Position numbers and translations under genes: made by a program
Shown: positions 5,344 to 11,777 of the stretch, piece by piece
Position numbering within the stretch: the first letter of the stretch is position 1
How the letters are laid out: each line of letters starts with the position of its first letter
Source of the DNA: Deltaproteobacteria bacterium
Lineage (GTDB): Bacteria > Desulfobacterota > Desulfobaccia > Desulfobaccales > Desulfobaccaceae
Direction of reading: 5' to 3'
Assembly (NCBI GenBank): GCA_016874895.1
Contig: VGSX01000022.1
Location: 1 to 22,846, forward strand
Length of the DNA: 22,846 nt
Notes under the pieces: generated by a model
The model's input: only the letters and a program-made list of their open reading frames with translations
The model's database searches: none
Told to the model about the DNA's origin: nothing

Positions 5344-6978
5344 TTATTCCGCTTCCTCCTCTTCGGCGGCCTCTCCGAAGCCAACCAGGTCCCGGTCCCG
5401 CAGGTCGGTGGTGCGTTCCAGCTCATCGTCAAACACCAGGGCGTTGCCCACCATTTCGGTGATGCCGGTGACTTCCATCTGGGGCACCCAGTACTGCATC
5501 AAGGTGGGCAGCGTGGCCCGGTCCAGGGCGCAGATGCAGCCGAGATGGTTGACGCCATATTTTTCCGCCACATACTTAACCGCATTGGCCCGGGGCAGAC
5601 CGCCCAGCATCCGGATATCCATATTTTCGTTGGCGTTGATGCCGGAACTGCTGCCGCAGCAGAAGGTCTTTTCCCGGATGGTGTTGGGAGGCATCTCAAA
5701 GAAATGACCTTCGGGCAAGACCTGATTGATGATGTAGCGCGGCTCTTCGAAGATGCCCATACCCCGGGCGGTATTACAGGAGTCATGGTAGGTCAGTTTG
5801 ATATGGGCGTTCCGTTGCGGATCGACTTTCAGTTTGCCGTGTCTGAAGAGGTCGGCCGTGAACTCGGAAATGTGCACCATTTTGTGCACCGTGGCGTTCT
5901 CGAACTTGGTGCCAGTGATGGGGGAAACGGGTTCTTCCAGGAAGTCAATGGGCCCCCACCAGGTGGGCATGTACTGGTTGCACACCCGCCACATGTGGCC
6001 GCATTCGCCCCCCAAAATCCATTTCACTTTCAGACGCTTGGCCTCTTCATACATTTTGGCGTTGAGGCGTTTGCCCATCTCATGGGAAATAAACCACCCG
6101 AAATTGCCGCCCTCCGCCGCATAGGTGCTCATGGTATAGTCCAGGTCCAGATACTTCAACAAGAGCAGGTAGCCCATGAAATTGAAGGACCCGGGATCGG
6201 CGAAGTAGTCCCCGGAAGGCACCACGAACAGAATTTCCGCCCCCTTCCGGTTGATGGAGACCGGGGTGGAAATTCCGGTAATGCGTTCGTTCTCTTCGGC
6301 CATGAAGTCGATCATGTCTTTGAAGGCCTGAGGAGTAGCGCCGATGTGACTGCCTTTGTCGTAGCACTGGGCCACGGAGGCCAGGGCCCAGTCGATGTTG
6401 AGGCCCACCGAGGCCAGGAGCTCCCGGCCCAGCAGGGTCATTTCGGCCATGTCGATGCCGTAGGGGCAGAAAACGGAACACCGCCGGCAGATGGTGCACT
6501 GGTGCAGATAGTAAAACCATTCCTTGATGACGTCCTCGGTGAGGTCCCGGGCCCCGGCCAGCTCTCCCAGGAGCTTGCCGGCGGTTTTAAAATACCGGCG
6601 ATACACCGACCGCATCAGTTCGGCCCGGAGCACCGGCATATTCTTGGGATCGCCGGTTCCCAGGAAGAAATGACACTTGTCGGCGCAGGCACCGCAACGC
6701 ACGCAGATATCAAAAAAAACCTTCAAGGAGCGGAAGCGTTCCAGACGATCCTGGATGCCCTGCAAGACCCGTTCCTTCCAGTCTTCCGGGAGTTTCCAGT
6801 CTTCATCCGCCACACTCCAGGCCCGGGGAAAAGGATAATCGATCATATTCATCCATTTGGGCGCGGCGGCGTTGACATAGTATCCGGGCCGGAGTTCCGT
6901 CTTCAGGTCCATCCACCCCTGGGCGGGCGGTTTATAGTTAACTTGTATTAATTCTGCGGGGGTAGGAAGCTTAGCCAT
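5344..6978 (-). CDS. dsrK: DsrK, HdrD-like iron-sulfur catalytic subunit
   Basis: A 544-residue cytoplasmic-face subunit related to heterodisulfide reductase HdrD. Two [4Fe-4S] motifs lie at Cys92/95/98/102 (CVRCGACADKC) and Cys161/164/167/171 (CTICRRCSVFCP). The C-terminal CCG-type domain has Cys401 (HDSC), Cys440-Cys441 (FCCGSSSG) and Cys481/483 (GCICAL), consistent with a special [4Fe-4S] site that in this family handles a disulfide or trisulfide, most likely on DsrC. The tail is very acidic. It starts in a TAATG overlap with dsrM, so M and K are coupled; DsrM and DsrK form the core membrane module. Length matches the family. Confidence 0.96.
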   Translation of the reverse strand: MAKLPTPAELIQVNYKPPAQGWMDLKTELRPGYYVNAAAPKWMNMIDYPFPRAWSVADEDWKLPEDWKERVLQGIQDRLERFRSLKVFFDICVRCGACADKCHFFLGTGDPKNMPVLRAELMRSVYRRYFKTAGKLLGELAGARDLTEDVIKEWFYYLHQCTICRRCSVFCPYGIDMAEMTLLGRELLASVGLNIDWALASVAQCYDKGSHIGATPQAFKDMIDFMAEENERITGISTPVSINRKGAEILFVVPSGDYFADPGSFNFMGYLLLLKYLDLDYTMSTYAAEGGNFGWFISHEMGKRLNAKMYEEAKRLKVKWILGGECGHMWRVCNQYMPTWWGPIDFLEEPVSPITGTKFENATVHKMVHISEFTADLFRHGKLKVDPQRNAHIKLTYHDSCNTARGMGIFEEPRYIINQVLPEGHFFEMPPNTIREKTFCCGSSSGINANENMDIRMLGGLPRANAVKYVAEKYGVNHLGCICALDRATLPTLMQYWVPQMEVTGITEMVGNALVFDDELERTTDLRDRDLVGFGEAAEEEEAE

Positions 6979-8012
6979 TACTTCTCCTTTTCAACTGGAA
7001 GTCCAGCCTCGATCATAGCTTCACGGTAATCGTCTTCCTGATGCATGTAGTCATGGAACTTCACCGGGTAGTTCCAGGGATTGACATGCAGTTTCCAGCG
7101 GTTGTCGCCGGCTGTATTCCGGGAGGGGCTGAAGAACACTCCCGGCGCGTGCATCAGCTTGCTGAAGGGAAAATAAGCAAAAAGCACGCAGACGAGGAAG
7201 AGATGGATATAAAAAATTACCCCGATGCCATCCGGCACCACGGGTCTCAGGGTGGCCAAACCCACGGCCAGCTGTTTCACCGCGGCGATATCGACTTTAT
7301 AAAAGTAGCGCATCAGGATGCCGCTGAGGCCGATGGCCATGATGAGCAGCAGCGGGAAGTAATCCGCGGCCAGGGAAATGTATCGCAAAGTCGGCGTATA
7401 AAGGCGGCGGGCCAACAGATAGGTCACGGCCACTACCAGCAACACCCCGGTCAGATAGACAGTGGGAATATAAAACTGCACGAAACCATCGGCTTCCGCC
7501 AGGGCCGTGACAAAGTGCGGCACGGGTTGGGTAAAGAACCTGATATGCCTCAGAATAACAATGAGAAAGGCATAATGAAAGGCTATGGCTCCCAGCCAGA
7601 GCCATTTGTAGGACCAGTGAATCAACCGGGAGTCTTCCGGTTTTTCCTGATTCGGCTGGAGCTCGGAACGGGTGTTGCGGAAAAGGCTGCGGAAAGTCAG
7701 AATTTCCAGGGCCATCCGACCGAAAACCTGGAGCCGGTTTTCCGGATTGTCCAGCTTGTCCGCCAGAGAGCGTTTGATCCAGGGAAGGCTCTTGCCCTGG
7801 GCGCAGGTACTGGGAATTTTAAAAGGAACGGGAGACCTGGCCCAACTAATTATTCGAAAAATCAGACCTTCGAAAAAGATGAGCACGGCCAGGTAGGGAA
7901 TCACCACCCCAAAAACGAACGTCAAATCGGCCTTGACCCCGATATAGGCTAGGGCCACGAGGCCGAGGACCGCAATCAAGGGCACCAGGAAATGCCGTTT
8001 AAAAAAATCCAT
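6978..8012 (-). CDS. dsrM: DsrM, NarI-like diheme cytochrome b membrane subunit
   Basis: A 344-residue membrane protein with about six helices: roughly residues 8-26, 32-54, 156-180, 195-222, 235-256 and 280-305. Histidines in FHYAF, RHIRF, YIHLF and KLMHAP are placed as haem b ligands, as in NarI. It exchanges electrons with menaquinone and passes them to DsrK. GAGGTGA lies upstream of the ATG at 8012. It follows the RsbRD-N gene after 46 bases and overlaps dsrK by one base. Confidence 0.95.
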   Translation of the reverse strand: MDFFKRHFLVPLIAVLGLVALAYIGVKADLTFVFGVVIPYLAVLIFFEGLIFRIISWARSPVPFKIPSTCAQGKSLPWIKRSLADKLDNPENRLQVFGRMALEILTFRSLFRNTRSELQPNQEKPEDSRLIHWSYKWLWLGAIAFHYAFLIVILRHIRFFTQPVPHFVTALAEADGFVQFYIPTVYLTGVLLVVAVTYLLARRLYTPTLRYISLAADYFPLLLIMAIGLSGILMRYFYKVDIAAVKQLAVGLATLRPVVPDGIGVIFYIHLFLVCVLFAYFPFSKLMHAPGVFFSPSRNTAGDNRWKLHVNPWNYPVKFHDYMHQEDDYREAMIEAGLPVEKEK

Positions 8013-8058
8013 CTACAGTCACCTCATCTTTGAATTGATAACCATGCCTATCCTTCAC

Positions 8059-8586
8059 TTAACCACCGGACTGCTCCTCCAGATAATCGTCCCCCAGACC
8101 CAGGCGGCGCAATAGGGTGCTGACTTTGCGTTTTATTTCGCCGACCTTAACGTCACAGAGTTTTTCCCGGCGCTGCATGTAGACATCAAAACCCAATAAG
8201 GCCAAGCCGTCCAGGCGGGACTCCAGGTCCACGAATTCAGCGGCGCAGGCGGGGTCCTGTAACTCCTGGGCCAGCTCTTCCCGGATTATGGTTTTTAAGA
8301 TAAAAATGAAAGCCATGGCCTGGGACGGGGGCGCCTCCTGAATGGCTTTGAGTTTTATGACCTCATCGAGTTGGGCCATAACCTTGTCGGTTTCAGCCCC
8401 CTGGAGAAAAACCTCGATGATGCCTGAGAGACCTCGGGTCAGTTGATATGCTATGGGGTTGGCAAAACGGTCTTTTTGGGATTTCAGGAAGCGGGCGGTT
8501 TCAGGAGCATACCCATCGAACAGCACCTCGCGCCACCGCTCCAGGATGTCAGACTTTTTTTGGGAGAGCAGATTATATAGAGACAT
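8059..8586 (-). CDS. RsbRD N-terminal-domain protein, first gene of the dsr operon
   Basis: A 175-residue soluble helical protein. Features typical of the RsbRD-N (RsbRD_N) domain are an early ILERWREVLF, then KDRFANPIAYQLTRG, a central KLKAIQEAPPSQAMAFIFIL and a C-terminal basic helix. Such domains resemble globin-like sensor modules of stressosome proteins, but no STAS domain follows, so this is a stand-alone module. I chose ATG 8586 because the promoter at 8618-8646 would start transcription just upstream of it; the longer frame to 8781 would precede the transcript. It shares the dsr promoter, so a regulatory or assembly role for DsrMKJOP is inferred from context, not shown. Confidence 0.82.
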   Translation of the reverse strand: MSLYNLLSQKKSDILERWREVLFDGYAPETARFLKSQKDRFANPIAYQLTRGLSGIIEVFLQGAETDKVMAQLDEVIKLKAIQEAPPSQAMAFIFILKTIIREELAQELQDPACAAEFVDLESRLDGLALLGFDVYMQRREKLCDVKVGEIKRKVSTLLRRLGLGDDYLEEQSGG

Positions 8587-8605
8587 AGCCACAATAATCC
8601 AGGAA

Positions 8606-8626
8606 TTGTATTTGTGAAAGATACAA
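8606..8626. promoter_or_regulatory. Inverted repeat over the dsr operon promoter (candidate operator)
   Basis: TTGTAT (8606-8611) and ATACAA (8621-8626) form a perfect 6-bp inverted repeat with a 9-base spacer. It covers the -10 element and the likely transcription start of the dsr unit. A bound protein here would block initiation. No regulator is assigned. Confidence 0.45.
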
Positions 8627-8646
8627 CATTCGCCACCAGGTTTCAA
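8618..8646 (-). promoter_or_regulatory. Sigma-70-type promoter for rsbRD-N/dsrMKJOP
   Basis: On the minus strand, TTGAAA (8641-8646) is followed after exactly 17 bases by TATCTT (8618-8623). Initiation would fall near 8611, about 25 bases before the ATG at 8586. No comparable signal is seen inside the operon. Confidence 0.65.
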
Positions 8647-8811
8647 GGGAAAAATGCAGCGTCGCCCCGAGGCATCAACCCTCTGGTTATACAATAAATA
8701 TTGCTCGATAAGGCTGTCTCCTGTCCGGTATCCGGCCACCCGCGAAGCCCTGTCGCCTCCTCCCCCCCATGGCCTTTGCAAAGCTGAGAGATCAGAGCCG
8801 GGAAGGGCCTG

Positions 8812-9063
8812 TCAGCTATCAGCCTTGGAAGGCGGCAGGAGCAGGGGGCGGCCATCGGCTTTGTCCTTTTCTTCACAAACCTCCTTCTGCCAATCCTGAC
8901 AGAACCTGGCCCCATACTTGGAAAAATCAAACCAATAGAGGTTGAGGGTGAAAAGGAAACTCAGCCCCAGGAGATAACCCATGCTGTCGGCCTCCAGAGC
9001 CCGCAAGAGGATCTTGGCGGCCACAAAACTCGCAAAAAATCTGAGGAAAAAACCGAAAATCAT
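8812..9063 (-). CDS. Small two-helix membrane protein, unknown function
   Basis: An 83-residue protein starting MIFGFFLRFFASFVAAKILL. A second hydrophobic segment, YLLGLSFLFTLNLYWF, follows, and the tail is charged with two cysteines (Cys55, Cys63). It looks like a membrane hairpin with a soluble tail. ATG 9063 is preferred over 9123 because the extra 20 residues are polar and overlap the upstream USP stop; GGACGG lies upstream. It sits between the USP and the dsr promoter, probably co-transcribed with the USP. I do not recognise a family. Confidence 0.6.
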   Translation of the reverse strand: MIFGFFLRFFASFVAAKILLRALEADSMGYLLGLSFLFTLNLYWFDFSKYGARFCQDWQKEVCEEKDKADGRPLLLPPSKADS

Positions 9064-9115
9064 GATATTTTTTTCCGTCCCGGGTGACGACTCCGGGGTA
9101 GCATTTTTCCCGGAA

Positions 9116-9577
9116 TTACACAAAAGGATTGACTAGATGCACCGGGGCCGGGGATTGCGCCAGGACCTTGCGCGCCACGCTGCCGAACTCGCTGCTTTTC
9201 CGGTCCAGGTCATCATGGCCCTTGCCATGAGTGGTCAACACCACCATATCCACCTTTTCCTCCTGGATAGCTTTTAAGATTTCCCCGGCAGGGTCGCCCT
9301 GCACCAGTTTTATCTGGAGGAGCGGACAGGCTTTGAGATCTTTATCGCAGACCCCCTCCATCTGTTGTTTGGCCTGCTCCAGTTCCCAATCCTGGAAATG
9401 CCGCAGGTGCTGGGCGCTGGGGTAGCCGTAGGCCTTATCCATGGACGTCAAATCAGTGCCGACGTACATCATGATGACCCGGGCCTGATATTTATCCGCC
9501 AGCGACATCACGTGTTTTGCGGCTTTAATGGAATTCTTGGACAGGTCGGTGGGCCACAGAATGGTTTTCACTTCCAT
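9116..9577 (-). CDS. Universal stress protein (UspA family), intact
   Basis: A 153-residue single-domain USP. MEVKTILWPTDLSKNS carries the conserved first-strand Asp. VVLTTHGKG and FGSVARKVLAQSPAPVHLV form the C-terminal ATP-binding signature, though the spacing between GKG and GS is filled by an unusually charged HDDLDRKSSE stretch. Cytoplasmic nucleotide-binding stress protein; the precise role is unknown. GAGGAGG upstream of ATG 9577 is a strong ribosome-binding site. It is not the source of the USP fragments at 542-1360, whose sequence differs clearly. Confidence 0.92.
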   Translation of the reverse strand: MEVKTILWPTDLSKNSIKAAKHVMSLADKYQARVIMMYVGTDLTSMDKAYGYPSAQHLRHFQDWELEQAKQQMEGVCDKDLKACPLLQIKLVQGDPAGEILKAIQEEKVDMVVLTTHGKGHDDLDRKSSEFGSVARKVLAQSPAPVHLVNPFV

Positions 9578-9656
9578 AACATAACCTCCTCGATTCAGAC
9601 CTTATCTACATCGCAATAGCTGACAAGATAACACATCCCGAAAAAACTGGGAAAGC

Positions 9657-9674
9657 ATTTTATGTGAATAAAAT
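9657..9674. promoter_or_regulatory. Perfect AT-rich inverted repeat between USP and ferredoxin genes
   Basis: ATTTTAT and ATAAAAT flank a GTGA spacer (7-4-7), in the middle of the divergent intergenic region 9578-9850. It is about 80 bases upstream of the USP start and 100 upstream of the ferredoxin promoter. It could be an operator or chance in AT-rich DNA. The rest of this region is AT-rich with long T tracts (9675-9770). Confidence 0.35.
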
Positions 9675-9773
9675 ATTTTTTTCTCATCTCACCTGTCTCT
9701 TTTTATAGAGAAATGTCCTTTTTTCGAGAATATTTCCAGGGTTTCCCGATATTTTTTCAGGAGCAAGAATTTC

Positions 9774-9800
9774 TTGACATATCTGCTTGTGAAGGATAAT
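9774..9800 (+). promoter_or_regulatory. Promoter for the ferredoxin gene
   Basis: A consensus TTGACA at 9774-9779 is followed by GATAAT at 9795-9800 (15-base spacing) or the overlapping TAATTT at 9797-9802 (17-base spacing). It lies about 50 bases upstream of the ferredoxin ATG and its AAGGAGG. Confidence 0.65.
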
Positions 9801-9850
9801 TTATGAACATATTACGCTTAGTCAACTTATTCAAGGAGGTTCATTCTCTA

Positions 9851-10039
9851 ATGGGTTGGATTGTCGACATCGATACGGAAAAATGCAATGGCGACGAAGA
9901 ATGCGTCAACGTCTGTCCCTCTGGCGTTCTCGAAATGCAGGACGGTAAAGCCACCGTGGTCAATATCGAGGAATGCCTTGGCTGCGAGAGTTGCGTCGAG
10001 GTCTGCACCGCGGAAGCCATCACTCTAACCGAAACCTAA
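9851..10039 (+). CDS. 2[4Fe-4S]-type ferredoxin with Asp in place of one cluster cysteine
   Basis: A 62-residue ferredoxin. The first motif is Cys12-x2-Asp15-x2-Cys18-x3-Cys22-Pro (KCNGDEECVNVCP), where aspartate replaces the second cysteine. The second motif is complete: Cys42, 45, 48 and 52. The CxxDxxC pattern is known from Pyrococcus furiosus ferredoxin and Desulfovibrio africanus ferredoxin III, where that site interconverts between [3Fe-4S] and Asp-ligated [4Fe-4S] forms. It is a cytoplasmic low-potential electron carrier. AAGGAGG at 9833-9839 sets the start at 9851; an upstream in-frame ATG (9803) would add an unrelated 16-residue leader. Monocistronic, with its own promoter and terminator. 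Confidence 0.95.
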   Translation: MGWIVDIDTEKCNGDEECVNVCPSGVLEMQDGKATVVNIEECLGCESCVEVCTAEAITLTET

Positions 10040-10057
10040 TTCCCTCGTTATTACCGG

Positions 10058-10096
10058 AAAAAACGCTGGCTACCTGCGGGGAACCAGCGTTTTTTT
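10058..10096. terminator. Bidirectional rho-independent terminator
   Basis: AAAAAACGCTGG (10058-10069) pairs with CCAGCGTTTTTT (10084-10095) across a 14-base loop. The plus strand ends in seven Ts and the minus strand in six. It serves the ferredoxin gene (plus) and the convergent prolyl isomerase gene (minus). Confidence 0.9.
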
Positions 10097-10158
10097 GGGA
10101 AGGCTCTCACCAGGGCACTCCTAGCCAGCGGTTCAAAAGGCTTCCTGGCGGGTTAAAC

Positions 10159-10665
10159 TCATCTGCCGCAACTCAGGGCCTCGCTGCCACAGCTCTCACA
10201 GTCCTGCAGGGGCTCCAGTTCCTCGGGGGTGGCCGACCTCACCTCCAAAATCTGCACCTCATAATGCAGATCCTCTCCGGCCAGAGGGTGATTCTGATCA
10301 ATGACCACCATATCATCCTTGACCGCCACCACCTTATAAGGATAATCAATGGGAATGGCGCAGGGATGAGGCACCACAGACTGCCCCGGCCGCAGCTCCA
10401 CATCCGCAGGGAACCGTTTCTTGTGCCACTCCTGCACCAGCCAGGGGTCCCGCAAGCCGAAGGCCTCGGCCGCGGGTATGGTAAACCGTCTTTCCTCACC
10501 CGGCCTCATCCCCAAGAGTTTATTCTCCAAGGCCGGCATGAGTTCTTTGTAGCCAGCGATAAAACTCAGGGGCTCCGGTCCGTTCTCCGAGCCCCGGATG
10601 TACTCCCCGGATGCAAGCTGCAGACGATAAGCCAATCTGACAAAACAATCACGATGAATGATCAC
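10159..10665 (-). CDS. SlyD-like FKBP-type peptidyl-prolyl isomerase
   Basis: A 168-residue protein. The FKBP half contains LSFIAGYKELMPALENKLLG and GMRPGEERRFTIPAAEAFG. An insert-in-flap chaperone domain (about 71-125) follows, then a return to the FKBP core at NHPLAGEDLHYEVQILEV, the SlyD signature. The short tail has three cysteines (CESCG, SCG), a reduced form of the metal-binding His/Cys tail of SlyD, which in E. coli helps nickel delivery. The start is GTG at 10665 with GAGGAG about ten bases upstream. Cytoplasmic folding factor and possible metal carrier. It converges on the shared terminator. Confidence 0.9.
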   Translation of the reverse strand: MIIHRDCFVRLAYRLQLASGEYIRGSENGPEPLSFIAGYKELMPALENKLLGMRPGEERRFTIPAAEAFGLRDPWLVQEWHKKRFPADVELRPGQSVVPHPCAIPIDYPYKVVAVKDDMVVIDQNHPLAGEDLHYEVQILEVRSATPEELEPLQDCESCGSEALSCGR

Positions 10666-10805
10666 GTCAACTACTCCTCGAAATTAACCTCAGCAGCAGT
10701 GGCCCCGGCGAAAAAGCCCGGCCGCCTATCTCATAATCATCCCCATCCTGCGGTTTGAAAATGACTCTGTTCTGTGCCTGAAGTTTTTAATATTTTATGT
10801 TATCT

Positions 10806-10837
10806 GAAAAAAAGCTTTCCGGCAATGGCCGGGAGCT
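10806..10837 (-). terminator. Terminator-like hairpin with no gene in front of it
   Basis: On the minus strand the stem AGCT..CCGGC/GCCGG..AGCT (10813-10837) is followed by seven Ts (10806-10812). No minus-strand ORF lies between it and the acetyltransferase gene, so it would end an unannotated transcript or act as an attenuator in a long leader of the SlyD-like gene starting at 10665. Confidence 0.5.
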
Positions 10838-10898
10838 GAAAAATCTCCAATTACCCGTGCCCGTCGCGAGGACTTAAGGCCGCAGCCATCCGAAAATG

Positions 10899-10922
10899 GT
10901 AGGTCAGACCTCCAGGTCTGAA
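10899..10922 (+). repeat. Solo GTAG-headed hairpin (REP-like)
   Basis: GTAGG is followed by an 8-bp perfect hairpin, TCAGACCT-cc-AGGTCTGA. The layout (GTAG, one or two bases, 7-8-bp stem, two-base loop) matches each half of the paired element at 78-157, though the stem sequence differs. It is probably a single REP of another subfamily. Confidence 0.5.
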
Positions 10923-11067
10923 CACGAAAGTTCTCGCCATACCCGGAGTCTGGCGGCAATGAGGAATTATTCTGGTTCGGGGCGGCGCCCCGCTGCCGTT
11001 CCGGGCAGGGAAATGGCAGGGTAATATTAAGGATGCAGCGAAATATTTTTTATGAGATAGTTACTTC

Positions 11068-11535
11068 ATGGCAACGGGATTGATTCGGAAGGCGCGGGTC
11101 GCCGACGTGGTGGAAATCCGGAGGATTCTGCAACGCTTCGCCAACCAGGGAGAGCTGCTGGCCCGCACCATGGCGGAGCTTTACGGCCAGGTGCGGGATT
11201 ACTATGTGTACCAGGAAAATGATCCGGACACCATCATCGGCATCTCAGCCCTGCACGTCTCCTGGGAGGCCCTGGGGGAACTGCGTTCGGTGGCCGTCCT
11301 GGAGCCGCACCAGGGAAAAGGTGTGGGCACCCGTCTGGTGGAGACCTGCCTTTCCGAGGCCATTACCCTGGGATTGGAGCAGGTCTTTGTCCTGACCTAC
11401 CGGCCTCAGTTTTTTGCCCGGTTCGGCTTCGAGCTGGTGGATAAGAATATCCTGCCGCACATTGTCTGGGCGGATTGTGTCCGTTGCACCAAGTTTCCCG
11501 AATGCGACGAAATCGCCATGCTCCTGAAATTTTAG
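11068..11535 (+). CDS. Short-form N-acetylglutamate synthase-like GNAT acetyltransferase
   Basis: A 155-residue single GNAT domain. Acetyl-CoA loop: HQGKGVGTRLVE. It ends with the characteristic YRPQFFARFGFELV, LPHIVWADC and CTKFPECDE block, seen in short ArgA-type N-acetylglutamate synthases of deltaproteobacteria and actinobacteria that lack the amino-acid-kinase domain of E. coli ArgA. Expected reaction: acetyl-CoA plus glutamate to N-acetylglutamate, the first step of arginine synthesis. argJ two genes downstream supports this. Three cysteines in DCVRC..FPEC could bind metal or be a redox switch (inference). The ribosome-binding site is weak. Confidence 0.8.
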   Translation: MATGLIRKARVADVVEIRRILQRFANQGELLARTMAELYGQVRDYYVYQENDPDTIIGISALHVSWEALGELRSVAVLEPHQGKGVGTRLVETCLSEAITLGLEQVFVLTYRPQFFARFGFELVDKNILPHIVWADCVRCTKFPECDEIAMLLKF

Positions 11536-11584
11536 CCCAGGCCGAATCCTCTGACTGTCCCTATAGCTTCACTGTGCGGCAATC

Positions 11585-11613
11585 TTGACAAGCCTTACCC
11601 GGCAAGCTACATT
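11585..11613 (+). promoter_or_regulatory. Sigma-70-type promoter upstream of secA
   Basis: TTGACA (11585-11590), exactly 17 bases, then TACATT (11608-11613). Initiation near 11620 gives a leader of about 155 bases before secA, which holds a short ORF. Confidence 0.7.
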
Positions 11614-11627
11614 TAATTGAGGAGGAT

Positions 11628-11705
11628 GTGCCAGAGCTTGTCAGCAACAGCCAGCAGCCAGGCGGAATGAGTACTTCCAGTCGTCCCTTCTCACTCTTAC
11701 CATGA
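11628..11705 (+). CDS. Possible 25-residue leader ORF upstream of secA
   Basis: GTG at 11628 follows GGAGG very closely. The 25-residue frame ends SSRPFSLLP with Pro directly before TGA. An overlapping ATG frame (11626-11670, 14 residues) is equally possible. Because secA is feedback-regulated by arrest peptides (SecM) in other bacteria, a leader here deserves mention, but there is no signal sequence and no recognisable arrest motif. Confidence 0.2.
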   Translation: MPELVSNSQQPGGMSTSSRPFSLLP

Positions 11706-11777
11706 ACTTTCTTATACCTGGAGAGATCAACCCTGGGGGAGGTTTAGTTTCCTGGCACTGCCCCAGCGAGGATTGAT

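Larger units (their letters stand above)
10666..11067. other. 402-base intergenic region rich in hairpins, no gene seen
   Basis: No credible ORF is present. It contains a terminator-like hairpin on the minus strand (10806-10837), a GTAG-headed hairpin (10899-10922), a CGGGGC-ggc-GCCCCG hairpin (10978-10992) and, directly after it, a CTGCC/GGCAG hairpin. TAATAT at 11022-11027 could be a -10 for the downstream acetyltransferase gene, but its -35 is poor. Confidence 0.6.

Noticed and set aside
5086..6951. 621-codon plus-strand frame across dsrJ and dsrK
   Set aside because: It is antisense to clearly recognisable DsrJ and DsrK coding, with His/Gly-rich composition typical of GC-rich shadow frames.
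10978..10992. CGGGGC-ggc-GCCCCG hairpin as a terminator
   Set aside because: No U-tract on either side and no gene ending there; it is kept only as part of the intergenic description.
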